Of a stretch of DNA of 64,000 nt, positions 7,710 to 15,827 are shown one piece after another (positions within the stretch are counted from its first letter, which is position 1; each line of letters starts with the position of its first letter). This DNA comes from Novosphingobium hassiacum. GTDB lineage: Bacteria > Pseudomonadota > Alphaproteobacteria > Sphingomonadales > Sphingomonadaceae. The position numbers and the translations under genes were made by a program. The DNA lies in assembly GCF_014196055.1 (NCBI RefSeq), contig NZ_JACICY010000006.1, positions 1-64,000 on the forward strand. The letters are read 5' to 3'. The notes under the pieces were generated by a model. The model was not told the DNA's origin, searched no databases, and saw only the letters and a list, made by a program, of their open reading frames with translations.

Positions 7710-8971
7710 CGGAAACGCTTCCGTCGCGCGACTACGCCAGCCTTGTGCAGGACGATCGCGTGCACACCTCGCTGTACCGTGACCCGGCGATTTTCGACGA
7801 CGAAATGGACCGCATCTTCAAGAACACCTGGGTGTGGGTTGGCCATGCCAGCGAAGTGCCCGGCCCGAACACGTTCAAGACATCCTACGTGGGCCGCCAG
7901 CCCGTGATCCTGACGCGAGACAAGGACGATCGTTTCCACGTCCTGCTCAATCGCTGCCGTCACCGCGCAGCCACTGTCTGCGAAAGGCGCAAAGGCAAGG
8001 GCAACGTCTTCGTCTGCCCGTACCACGGCTGGAGCTACAACATCGACGGCAAGTTGCGCGCCGTTCCCCATGCCTCTGTCTATGACGACAGCTTCAACAA
8101 GGATGACTTCGCGCTCGAATCCCTGCGCGTGGAACAGTACAATGGCATGATCTTTGCCACGTTCCGCCAGGACATTGAGCCTCTGGTCGAATTCCTTGGC
8201 GCGGCCACCAAGTGGATCGATCTGTTCATGAAGCAGGGCGCCGGGTTTGGCGTGAAGACCTTGGGCGAACATCAGTTCCGCTTCCGGGGCAACTGGAAGA
8301 TCCAGCTCGAAAACACGACCGACGCCTACCATTTCCCCATCGTTCACAAGACCTTCCTGGATTCGCTCGATGCGGAAACAGAGAACGTGTTCGACGTGCT
8401 CGGCCAAGGTGGCTGGGTCGAGGATCTTGGCAACGGCCACAGCCTGATGGTGATGATCCCCGATCTTGTCGATCTTGAAGCCAATCTCGATGCCCCCATT
8501 CCCGATCGCTTTGCCGAACTGGCAAGCGAACTGGCGGCAGAGGGGCATTCGGACGCAATGGTTCGCAAGATCGTGCGTGCCGTTGGCGGAACCGGGTTCA
8601 ATCTCAATCTGTTCCCCAACGTCGCCTGCTCGATGGCCTTCTTCCGCGTCTTGCGCCCGATTTCGGTCGAAGAGACGGAAATTCGCCACGTCGCCATCGG
8701 CATGGATGGCGGACCGGAAGCGGGCAACCGGGCGCGTCTGCGCCTGCACGAGCATTTTCAGGGGCCAATGGGCTTTGGGTCGCCCGACGATGCCGAAGGG
8801 TGGGAGCGCGTGCAACGCGGTGCGCAGGCAGGCGACAACCTGTGGATCATGGTCAATCGCGGCATTGATCCGCTGGTCGGCCACATCGCTGGCAGCAACG
8901 TGACCGATGTCAGCGCCGAGACCGGAATGCGCGCGGCATATCAGATGTGGAAAAGGATGATGGTGGCATGA
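7706..8971 (+). CDS. iacC: Rieske oxygenase alpha subunit (IacC-like)
   Basis: This 421-residue protein is the large subunit of a ring-hydroxylating dioxygenase. Cys84 and His86 (NRCRHRAA) with Cys104 and His107 (CPYHGWSY) hold the Rieske 2Fe-2S cluster. Asp206, His209 and His214 in TTDAYHFPIVHKTF give the bridging Asp and two histidines of the mononuclear iron site. In the IAA pathway the IacC-IacD dioxygenase acts on the dioxindole acetate intermediate on the way to catechol. Substrate is inferred from the neighbours (amidase, SnoaL-like and beta-subunit genes in one operon; iacABEG elsewhere in the window). The ATG at 7706 follows AAGGAG and overlaps the previous stop. No ferredoxin or reductase gene accompanies it. 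Confidence 0.75.
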   Translation: MTETLPSRDYASLVQDDRVHTSLYRDPAIFDDEMDRIFKNTWVWVGHASEVPGPNTFKTSYVGRQPVILTRDKDDRFHVLLNRCRHRAATVCERRKGKGNVFVCPYHGWSYNIDGKLRAVPHASVYDDSFNKDDFALESLRVEQYNGMIFATFRQDIEPLVEFLGAATKWIDLFMKQGAGFGVKTLGEHQFRFRGNWKIQLENTTDAYHFPIVHKTFLDSLDAETENVFDVLGQGGWVEDLGNGHSLMVMIPDLVDLEANLDAPIPDRFAELASELAAEGHSDAMVRKIVRAVGGTGFNLNLFPNVACSMAFFRVLRPISVEETEIRHVAIGMDGGPEAGNRARLRLHEHFQGPMGFGSPDDAEGWERVQRGAQAGDNLWIMVNRGIDPLVGHIAGSNVTDVSAETGMRAAYQMWKRMMVA

Positions 8972-9489
8972 ACACGGCCAATCTTGCAGCACACCCGCCG
9001 CTGACCGGCACCAGTGGCATCGACTTCACCCAAGCGATGGCGTTCATCTGGCGTGAAGCCGAAATGCTGGACCGGCATGACTACAGTCCCTGGCTCGCGT
9101 TGTGGACCGAAGATGGGCGCTACATCATCCCGATCGATCAGGACGAAACTGCCGATCCGCTCAACTCGCTTAACATCGCCTATGACGATGCCGAAATGCG
9201 CAAAGCCCGTGTCAAGCGGCTGCGCAGCGGCTTTGCCATGTCCTCTGCACCCGCAGCGCGGACTGCGCGCACGGTCTCTCGTTTCGTTGTGGTCGGCGAC
9301 AGCGAAGATGGTCTGGACATTCGCGCGGTGCAGCACATCGTGGAGTACAAGTTCGATCGCACCCGCATATTGGCCGGTGAAGTGCTCTATCGCCTTGTCT
9401 GCGGCACGGACGGACTTGCGCTTGCCCGCAAGGAAATCCGCCTTCTCAATTCGGACGACCCGCTGTGGGGAATTGGCTACCTGCTCTGA
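8968..9489 (+). CDS. iacD: Aromatic-ring-hydroxylating dioxygenase beta subunit (IacD-like)
   Basis: The 173-residue protein has the NTF2-like fold of dioxygenase small subunits. Typical features are an early helix (DFTQAMAFIWREAEMLDRHDY), the SPWLALWTEDGRYIIPID segment, and the late VLYRLVCGTDGLALARKEIRLLN strand pair. It has no catalytic centre of its own and stabilises the alpha3beta3 oxygenase. Its start overlaps the alpha stop by ATGA at 8968, so the subunits are made in step. It is the last gene of the operon. The next gene, a TonB-dependent receptor, begins about 350 bp later behind its own promoter-like element. Confidence 0.75.
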   Translation: MNTANLAAHPPLTGTSGIDFTQAMAFIWREAEMLDRHDYSPWLALWTEDGRYIIPIDQDETADPLNSLNIAYDDAEMRKARVKRLRSGFAMSSAPAARTARTVSRFVVVGDSEDGLDIRAVQHIVEYKFDRTRILAGEVLYRLVCGTDGLALARKEIRLLNSDDPLWGIGYLL

Positions 9490-9835
9490 GTCGGCCTTTG
9501 CGAAAGTGGCGCAAACGCGTGAAACCAGCATTGGTAGCTCTTGTACGATTTGCGAAAGCAAAATGTGGGGCGGCCGGTTCAATGTCCATTTCGCGCACCT
9601 TATGCGGCCCTGCGGTTTGACATAGATGCACTGCTAACGTCTCATCAGTCTCACAGTTTTCAGTGACAAGGCAGTCGTCAAAGGCCCTCATTATCGTTCC
9701 TCTGACGTAACAATAATGCCCGATTGCCATTCACTGTAAACCGTGAAATACCTTGGTGCGTTCAGCAAGGTGAACGTTTTGACACGACACAAGCGCGCGA
9801 GAGGGAGGCGCCGTCGTGTATTTGGGGAGAACATC
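9490..9835 (+). other. Intergenic region before the first TonB-dependent receptor
   Basis: No gene is seen in this 346-bp stretch. Its right part (9693-9784) is a promoter-like element that recurs at 14159-14250. GGGGAGA, five bases before the ATG at 9836, is the ribosome-binding site of the receptor gene. Confidence 0.5.
9693..9784 (+). repeat. Promoter-like element, copy A
   Basis: This stretch aligns with 14159-14250. The first 28 bases match at 23 positions, CTGTAAAC matches exactly, and the last 28 bases match at 23 positions. It contains an inverted repeat CGTTCA (9759-9764), six bases, TGAACG (9771-9776). An imperfect 8-bp dyad is centred 64 bp upstream (9693-9700 with 9707-9714). It precedes the TonB-dependent receptor gene by about 50 bp and probably carries its regulatory sites. 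Confidence 0.6.
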
Positions 9836-12268
9836 ATGATGACACGTAGCCACAAGGCGGCACGCATTGCCGCGCTCTTGATTTCCACAGCCGGCCTTGT
9901 CGGCGCGGCCAGCAATGCCGTCGCTCAGGACGCTCAGCCGCAAGATCAAGCTGCAGAAGCAAGTTCAAACGAAGGTGGCATTGCCGACACGATTGTCGTC
10001 ACAGCCAACAAGCGCAGCGAAAGCCTGCAGAAGGTCGCCATCTCGGTCAGCGCTTTTTCGGGCGAACAGATCGACCGTCTGGGTATCACCGACACCACGC
10101 AGATCACGCAGCAGATTCCGTCACTGCGGGTCAACGCCTATTCGCCAAACCTGACGATCTTCAGCCTGCGCGGCATTTCGCAGAACAATTTCACCGACAA
10201 TCTCGAAGCGCCTGTCGCGGTCTATCAGGACGGTGCCTACGTTGCTTCGATGAACGCGGTCGCCGGCCAATTGTTTGATATCAAGCGCGTCGAAGTCTTG
10301 CGCGGTCCGCAGGGCACTCTGTTCGGTCGCAATGCCACGGGCGGCCTCATCCACTATCTCAGCGAAGATGCGAGCAAGGACGAGGTTAACGGCTACGCCC
10401 AGGGTGAATACGGGCGCTTCAACTCCTGGTCGCTCGAGGCTGCGGCCGGTGGCGCTCTGGCAAAGGGCGTGCGCATTCGCGTGGCCGGTCGTGTCGAGAA
10501 GGCCGACGGCTACATCAAGTCGCGCGATACCGACGCTACGGCGCTTGGTCTTGGTGTGATCCCGGGTAGCGGGCAGGATCTGGGCGGCAAGAACGGCTGG
10601 GCCGCCCGCGCCAACCTGCAGTTCGACCTGTCGCCCGACGCCACGCTCAGCTTGTGGTACAAGCACTCCGAGGACAACAACGTCGCCACCGGTGGCTATG
10701 TGTTCGAAAACTGCGTCTATCTGCCCAACGGCTATTGCGATACCGGCCCGACTGGCCTCACCTCCGACCAGACCGGCGTGATCAACGGTGTCACCGCCGA
10801 AAAGGCCTCGCCATGGGAACACTTCGGCGAACATCGCGGCAGCTTCGATCGTGTCATGAACAGCTATCAGGGACAGCTCGACTGGGATCTTGGCAATGTG
10901 GACCTGACGTCCATCACCAACTACCTCACCATGGACAAGGTCTATGCCGAGGATGGCGACGCCCTTCCCTTCACCGTCGTCAATGTCGACTCCGCTGTCA
11001 ACTTCCACCAGTTCTCGCAGGAACTGCGCCTGGCCGGCGAGACCGGAAAGCTCAAGTGGCAGCTCGGCGGCTACTTCCTCGATATGAAGTATGACGGGTA
11101 CTACAATGTCACCGGTACACCGATCATCGATCTGGCAATTGCAACGAATGGCGGATTCTCGCTGCCAACCGTCGAGCAGAACTACATTGTTAATTCAAAG
11201 AACTGGTCGATCTTTGCGCAAGGTGACATCCAGTTCACCGACACGCTCTCGTTGACGCTGGGCGGGCGTTATTCAAAGGACAACAAGTCCATCGACCTTC
11301 GCAACTTTGTGGTCGATGCGACATATGCCCCGCAGCCTGACCCCAGGCTCCTGTTCACCGACAAGGACCTTGCCGCAATCGTTCCGGGTGCGAACGAGGA
11401 GCACTACGGCGATTGGGCGGCCCGCGTCTCGCTCAACTTCCAGATGACTCCGGACACGCTGCTCTTCGCCTCGTGGAACCGCGGCATCAAGGGTGGGAAC
11501 TGGTCGCTCTCCTCGGCAATCTCAGCACAGGATTTCCGCCATCGTCCTGAAACGCTCAACAGCTTCGAAGGCGGCTTCAAGACCACGCAGCTGGGCGGCA
11601 AGCTTCGCCTCAACGGCACGATCTTCCACTACATCTACGATGATTATCAGGCGTTCTCGCTCGCAGGTGGTGTGCCCAAGATCTACAACAGCGACGCCAA
11701 ATCGACCGGTGCGGAACTCGAGGCGTTCTACTCGCCGTCGCGCAACTTCGATGCGGTTCTGGGCGCGACCTGGCAGACCTCATCGGTCGAAAGCATTCCC
11801 GCTACGGGCGTGCAGTTCGGCCCGGAACTGTTCCCCGGCGCGCCTGACAGCCAGTACTGCACCAACCTTGGCGGCGTGTTCCGTTGCGACTTCCCGCAAA
11901 AGAACATCGTGGGCGCAGAGCTCCCCAACGCTCCGCGCTTCAGCTTCAACTACCTGCTGCGCTACAACCGTGATGTTGCCGGTGGCAATGTTGCGGTGCA
12001 GGTCGATGGCGTCTGGTACGATGACCAGTTCCTTGAGGTGACCAACGGCCTGGGCTCGCTCCAGAAAGCCTACAACGTCACCAACGCCTCGCTGACCTAC
12101 CGCCACGAAGACACCGGCATCTCGCTCACCGCATGGGGCCGCAATGTCTTCAACAAGGCCTACAGGGCATATGCCCTCAACCTCGGCATCCTTGGCGTAA
12201 CGTCCATTTACGCGCCACCGGCATCATACGGTGCGACCCTCAGAATACCTTTTGGTGCCAGCAGATAA
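9836..12268 (+). CDS. TonB-dependent receptor
   Basis: This 810-residue outer-membrane protein has a signal peptide (AALLISTAGLVGAASNAVA), a TonB box near residue 50 (DTIVVTANKR), and a plug domain with the conserved VEVLRGPQGTLFGRNATGG. A long beta-barrel follows, ending in an aromatic-type C-terminus (ATLRIPFGASR). It belongs to the large sphingomonad group that takes up aromatics, steroids or other nutrients rather than to classical siderophore receptors. Directly downstream of iacD, it is a candidate for bringing in the amine, IAA or an IAA conjugate, but no residue defines the substrate. I chose the ATG at 9836 because GGGGAGA lies five bases upstream and the signal peptide begins there. 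Confidence 0.85.
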   Translation: MMTRSHKAARIAALLISTAGLVGAASNAVAQDAQPQDQAAEASSNEGGIADTIVVTANKRSESLQKVAISVSAFSGEQIDRLGITDTTQITQQIPSLRVNAYSPNLTIFSLRGISQNNFTDNLEAPVAVYQDGAYVASMNAVAGQLFDIKRVEVLRGPQGTLFGRNATGGLIHYLSEDASKDEVNGYAQGEYGRFNSWSLEAAAGGALAKGVRIRVAGRVEKADGYIKSRDTDATALGLGVIPGSGQDLGGKNGWAARANLQFDLSPDATLSLWYKHSEDNNVATGGYVFENCVYLPNGYCDTGPTGLTSDQTGVINGVTAEKASPWEHFGEHRGSFDRVMNSYQGQLDWDLGNVDLTSITNYLTMDKVYAEDGDALPFTVVNVDSAVNFHQFSQELRLAGETGKLKWQLGGYFLDMKYDGYYNVTGTPIIDLAIATNGGFSLPTVEQNYIVNSKNWSIFAQGDIQFTDTLSLTLGGRYSKDNKSIDLRNFVVDATYAPQPDPRLLFTDKDLAAIVPGANEEHYGDWAARVSLNFQMTPDTLLFASWNRGIKGGNWSLSSAISAQDFRHRPETLNSFEGGFKTTQLGGKLRLNGTIFHYIYDDYQAFSLAGGVPKIYNSDAKSTGAELEAFYSPSRNFDAVLGATWQTSSVESIPATGVQFGPELFPGAPDSQYCTNLGGVFRCDFPQKNIVGAELPNAPRFSFNYLLRYNRDVAGGNVAVQVDGVWYDDQFLEVTNGLGSLQKAYNVTNASLTYRHEDTGISLTAWGRNVFNKAYRAYALNLGILGVTSIYAPPASYGATLRIPFGASR

Positions 12269-12370
12269 GGCTTTCGGGGTATGTTTTCCGAACGTTGACG
12301 CACGTTCTCTTCCAAGCCCGGACAAGATTTCAACGGCATCTGGTTGTTGTGTCTCGTCGGCTAGCTAAAT

Positions 12371-12404
12371 GACATCCGCGTGCCTTTTAAGGTGCGCGGA
12401 TGTC
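12371..12404. terminator. Long hairpin downstream of the first receptor gene
   Basis: GACATCCGCG at 12371-12380 pairs perfectly with CGCGGATGTC at 12395-12404. Two wobble pairs and a short CCTT/AAGG inner stem extend it. No T-run follows, so it may be an RNA-stabilising 3' structure rather than a classical terminator. Confidence 0.5.
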
Positions 12405-12456
12405 TGGAAGAAAGGCCCAAGTGAAACCTGACATAATTGGCGACGGTTCGGCGCCC

Positions 12457-12486
12457 ATGTCGATGTTGCCTGATGAACATCGACAT
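12457..12486. repeat. Perfect 11-bp inverted repeat
   Basis: ATGTCGATGTT at 12457-12467 and AACATCGACAT at 12476-12486 are exact reverse complements around an 8-nt loop. It lies about 70 bp before the transposase fossil. It could be a target or end structure of the lost element, or a transcript hairpin. Confidence 0.5.
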
Positions 12487-12556
12487 AGGTGAAGCGATTT
12501 GCGGACCGCCAGTAAACGCGGTTGGCGGCACTAGCCTCAGGCTTGCGTATTTTGCT

Positions 12557-12613
12557 GAGACGAGCCGGCGGCTTGCCACAATCTCGGGCATCGGCCCGAC
12601 CACTGCATCAGCG
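12557..12613 (+). pseudogene. Fossil fragment of an IS110-type transposase
   Basis: The translation ETSRRLATISGIGPTTASA matches the conserved helix-hairpin-like segment of IS110-family transposases (Transposase_20 region, usually LATIPGIGPITA). The protein before and after it does not continue as a transposase, and both the N-terminal DEDD part and the downstream SerTyr region are missing. It is therefore a short relic rather than a functional element. The call rests on one motif. Confidence 0.5.
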
Positions 12614-12796
12614 GGATCGGTTGCAGGGTCCGAAGGGTCCTCATCGCAAAGGGCGTGTGCGCCGCAGCGGCCGCCCACTAATGAGCCCATTTTCTCTACG
12701 AGCGATTGGAGAGCAATCTCCCCGCACTTGCTTCAACGAACTGTCTGTGTGGATCTCTGTTCGAGGCGCGCCCTGCAGGGAGAGCGCGCCTCCAGG

Positions 12797-14032
12797 TCAA
12801 AGATCGAAGCAATCGTTGTCGAACCCGAACGCCATTGCGCCGACATTGCGGGCATAGGGGAACGGATTGTTGGCAACATGAGCGCGGGCGCAGTGGATAT
12901 CCAGAAACGCCCGCTGTATCTGGTTGCCAAGGTAGATCGCCTTGCCGCCCGAATAGAGCATCAGCTGATCAACCGCCTCAACACAGCGACTGACCATTGA
13001 TGTGGTGTGATGACCCAGTTCAGCGCGCCGTTCGAGTGGCCAGTCGTTTGCAGCGGCGCGGCGATCCAGCTCTGCAAGGTCGTTTGCCAGCCGAAGTTCG
13101 AGGTCATGCATGATGACCTTCACATCAGCCACCGCTTCCTGAATCCGCGTATCAGATGCGAGCCGCGCGCCTGAGTATGTGGCGCGCTTTTCGCGCGTTG
13201 CCTGCACGAATACGTCGAGTGCGCGGCGAAGTGATCCGAGCGATGTTGTGGATACCGTGCGATTGAACAGTTGCGCGAAAGGAATGCGATATAGCGCACC
13301 CGGATTTGCCTTCATGCCCGGGCAATCAAGCCGGAACATGTCCTTCTCGCGAAGCACTCGGTGCGCAGGGACGAATGCATCGTCGACGACGATATCGTTG
13401 CTGCCGGTCGCACACAGACCCATCGTGTGCCAAGTATCGACGATTTCGTAGTCCTTGCGCGGAAGGAGGAAGTTGAAGGGCTCGGGCGTCCCGTCACCGT
13501 CTTCGGCAACCACGTTCGCACCGAGAATGACCCAGTCGCAATGCGCTGATCCGCTCGAAAACGCCCAGCGCCCACTGAAGCGATAGCCGCCATCGGCTTT
13601 GGTGACCTTGCCGGTGGGCATATAGGACGAGCTGATCAGCACGTTGCTGTCCTCGCCCCACACATCTTCCGCCGCTTGCGGATCGAACAGGGCAAGTTGC
13701 CAGTTGTGCACGGCCACGACGCCGTAAACCCATGCACTGCTCATGCAGCCTTCGGCCAGCGTCTTGGCGATCTCGCAGTAAACGGCGGGCGACATCTCGT
13801 AGCCGCCATAGCGTCGGGGCTGCAGAACCTTGAAAAAGCCTGCATCGGCAAACGCCTTGATCGTCTCGGCAGAAAGTTGACGGTTGGCAATGGCCTCACG
13901 CTCACACTCGCGCAAATGAGGAACCATGGCGCGAGCATGTGCAATCAGTTGCTCGCCAGTCGGGCCGGACGACGTTGCATCTTTGTCGGCATGGGCGGGT
14001 GAAGCAATGGCTGCGCTGTGCATCTCTTTCAT
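12797..14032 (-). CDS. Flavin-dependent monooxygenase, acyl-CoA dehydrogenase fold (HsaA-like)
   Basis: The 411-residue protein has the acyl-CoA dehydrogenase fold of group D flavin monooxygenases such as HsaA and IacA. These use reduced flavin from a separate reductase to hydroxylate aromatics. Features are an N-terminal helical domain (FFKVLQPRRYGGYEMSP), the middle beta-domain with GGYRFSGRWAFSSGSAHCDWVILG, then GLCATGSNDIVVDDAFVPAHRVL, and a C-terminal helical bundle. It differs clearly from IacA in this window. No reductase lies beside it, so it may share the one at 20906-21418. The ATG at 14032 has AGGAAGGG just upstream. A LuxR-type regulator lies upstream on the same strand, beyond 435 bp holding promoter element B. 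Confidence 0.7.
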   Translation of the reverse strand: MKEMHSAAIASPAHADKDATSSGPTGEQLIAHARAMVPHLRECEREAIANRQLSAETIKAFADAGFFKVLQPRRYGGYEMSPAVYCEIAKTLAEGCMSSAWVYGVVAVHNWQLALFDPQAAEDVWGEDSNVLISSSYMPTGKVTKADGGYRFSGRWAFSSGSAHCDWVILGANVVAEDGDGTPEPFNFLLPRKDYEIVDTWHTMGLCATGSNDIVVDDAFVPAHRVLREKDMFRLDCPGMKANPGALYRIPFAQLFNRTVSTTSLGSLRRALDVFVQATREKRATYSGARLASDTRIQEAVADVKVIMHDLELRLANDLAELDRRAAANDWPLERRAELGHHTTSMVSRCVEAVDQLMLYSGGKAIYLGNQIQRAFLDIHCARAHVANNPFPYARNVGAMAFGFDNDCFDL

Positions 14033-14467
14033 GGTCCCTTCCTCGTCGCGCCTCCGAAGTGCGCGAATCCTAATCGTCCGCATTGGCCGTCAAGCGCGGG
14101 AACAGTTTGCCGAGCAACGGCTTGGGCTACCCCACCCCCTTGACGCTCAACGCTCTCAATTGTTTCTCATACGAAACAATAATGCCGGTTATCCTACGGC
14201 TGTAAACGTATAGCAACTCAGCGCGTTCGGCAACACGAACGTTGTGACACATCGCCAACATCCCCTGCGAGCAAGCCATCGATGGTCAAAAATGGCGTAA
14301 GAGCCCGGAAACTCGGCAAACTCTCAGCCTAATTGCGCCGCCTGACATCTGCAGCATAGGTGCCGTAAAGCGGGCGGCGGTCGTCAAGCATATCGAATAG
14401 GTCGTTGCCGCCCCCTCACGACATCGGCCGAGTAAACAAAAGCGGCAAACGCCATGTCACATGGTTT
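14033..14467. other. Intergenic region holding element B
   Basis: This 435-bp stretch lies upstream of the leftward monooxygenase gene and after the end of the leftward LuxR-type gene. Apart from the promoter-like element at 14159-14250, no gene or further strong signal is visible. Confidence 0.5.
14159..14250 (+). repeat. Promoter-like element, copy B, without a rightward gene
   Basis: This is the second copy of the element at 9693-9784. A perfect 8-bp dyad ATTGTTTC-N6-GAAACAAT lies at 14159-14180. The second dyad, CGTTCG-N6-CGAACG, lies at 14224-14241, with centres 63 bp apart. In the orientation that matches copy A no gene follows. The nearest gene it could control lies on the other strand (monooxygenase starting at 14032). 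Confidence 0.6.
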
Positions 14468-15583
14468 TCAATCGAAAGGCGCAGCAACCAGGGTCGATGC
14501 CGGAGCGGCCAACGCCAGACGGACAAGATCAGACTGCCGCGATGCGCTCATCTTACTCATGAGGGCCTTCAACTGCGAGCGCGCCGTGTGGATGGAAACG
14601 TCACGTTGGATGGCAAAGTCTGCAACATCGCCGCCCATCACGAGATGGCTGAGCAATTGCGCCTCTGCCTGACTGATTCCGAAGGTCAGCACATAATCGG
14701 CAGTCGCCATGGCGGGCCGGGCCGAAAGGTCGGCCAGTACCACGATCCAGCCTGCATCGCCCTCCCCCAAAAATGGAGAGCGTTCCTGATCGGCAATCCC
14801 ATGAAGCTTTGTCGTGGAGACATGAAGTTCACGCAGCCCCGCGTTCCAGCGGAAAATCCGTCCCCGCCTGCCGGGATCTTCTCGGCCAAGCAATGACCTC
14901 GGCACCGTACCACCGATGCGGAACCGACCCATTGCGCACTGATCACATGCCCGCGACAACAACGCCGCAGCGGCCGGGTTTATCGAAAGGATCGTGCCCT
15001 GCGCGTCGCAGGTGATGATCCCATGGCGCAGGCCGTCCATTGCAGAATAAACGTAGCGTTGCGTCTGCCGGTCGGCCGCGATGCTGGCCGAAAGGCCCAC
15101 CGCTTCGCGCACGTGCGGCATCAGTTCCATCAAAAAGGCGCTGCTGGCCTCATCCAGTGCCGATCCATCGATCCGGCCATGCAGCGCGATGCCCACTTCG
15201 CGCTTCGCATCCAGGGTGATCCGCGCCGCAAGAAACCTGCCCATGCCGAATACGCGCAGCTGCTCTTGCCACTTGCGCACCTCGGGCTGAAAGCTGTCCG
15301 GCAGATAATGATCTTCAAGCAGGCTGGGAGCGGTGCGTTCCGGGTTGTATTCTGCGATCGTGCGCGGATTCAAATCATCGAGCAGCGCCATGCGATCCAT
15401 TTGCGCAGGCGTGTTCGAGCAGGATGATTGCCAGCGATGGCGCAGTCTTTCCGGTGTCCGCTCGAACAGATGAAAAGTGGCGGACATGGCATTCGTTCGC
15501 AACCGCACCTTATCGAGCGCAGACGTCAGCCGCGCATGATCCACAGCAGTTCCATAGAAGTCGGACAGCAGCTCAGCTTGCAC
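14468..15583 (-). CDS. LuxR-type regulator with PAS-like sensor domain
   Basis: The protein has about 371 residues. The C-terminal LuxR helix-turn-helix reads FGISQAEAQLLSHLVMGGDVADFAIQRDVSIHTARSQLKALMSKM, given here only as the family pattern between residues 300 and 350. The middle has a PAS-like segment (ITCDAQGTILSINPAAAALL), and the N-terminal third is a sensory domain of unknown ligand. There is no receiver aspartate and no autoinducer-domain signature, so the input is probably a small molecule. The start is set at the GTG at 15583 because GGAGGG lies at 15591-15596. It is divergent from the second TonB-dependent receptor and is the likely regulator of the neighbouring receptor, amidohydrolase and monooxygenase genes. 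Confidence 0.7.
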   Translation of the reverse strand: MQAELLSDFYGTAVDHARLTSALDKVRLRTNAMSATFHLFERTPERLRHRWQSSCSNTPAQMDRMALLDDLNPRTIAEYNPERTAPSLLEDHYLPDSFQPEVRKWQEQLRVFGMGRFLAARITLDAKREVGIALHGRIDGSALDEASSAFLMELMPHVREAVGLSASIAADRQTQRYVYSAMDGLRHGIITCDAQGTILSINPAAAALLSRACDQCAMGRFRIGGTVPRSLLGREDPGRRGRIFRWNAGLRELHVSTTKLHGIADQERSPFLGEGDAGWIVVLADLSARPAMATADYVLTFGISQAEAQLLSHLVMGGDVADFAIQRDVSIHTARSQLKALMSKMSASRQSDLVRLALAAPASTLVAAPFD

Positions 15584-15827
15584 GAAGACTCCCTCCAAGT
15601 CGGTTGCAGATCACCTTATGACCGGATGTGCAAATTGCGACCACAACGTGACGATCCACCGAGTTCCGGCCAATACGTTCATTATGCACCGCTTGTGCAA
15701 TCTTGCGGATTCCGGACAATCGTTGACGCAAATCGAGACATCCCCAAAACCACCAATACCACAAATGGGGGATGCGCGAGACCAAACCGCCCGACATGCT
15801 CCGCCAATCAAGTAATGGGGGAAAGTC
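15584..15827. other. Divergent promoter region of LuxR-type and receptor genes
   Basis: About 240 bp between the leftward regulator and the rightward receptor. No copy of element A/B is present and I see no strong dyad. GGGGGAAA before the ATG at 15828 is a good ribosome-binding site. Confidence 0.4.

Larger units (their letters stand above)
12269..12796. other. Gene-poor stretch with hairpins and a transposase fossil
   Basis: About 530 bp without an intact gene. It holds a dyad GAACGT-N6-ACGTTC at 12290-12307, a long hairpin at 12371-12404, a perfect 11-bp inverted repeat at 12457-12486 and a fragment of an IS110-type transposase frame at 12557-12613. The remainder shows nothing recognisable. 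Confidence 0.5.

Noticed and set aside
7532-8992. A 486-codon open frame on the minus strand
   Set aside because: It is the antisense shadow of the Rieske oxygenase alpha subunit gene, with no recognisable domain.
12290-12307. Third copy of the promoter-like element (GAACGT-N6-ACGTTC after the receptor stop)
   Set aside because: The half-sites are turned outward compared with copies A and B, and the flanking bases do not align beyond about ten positions. It may be a chance dyad.
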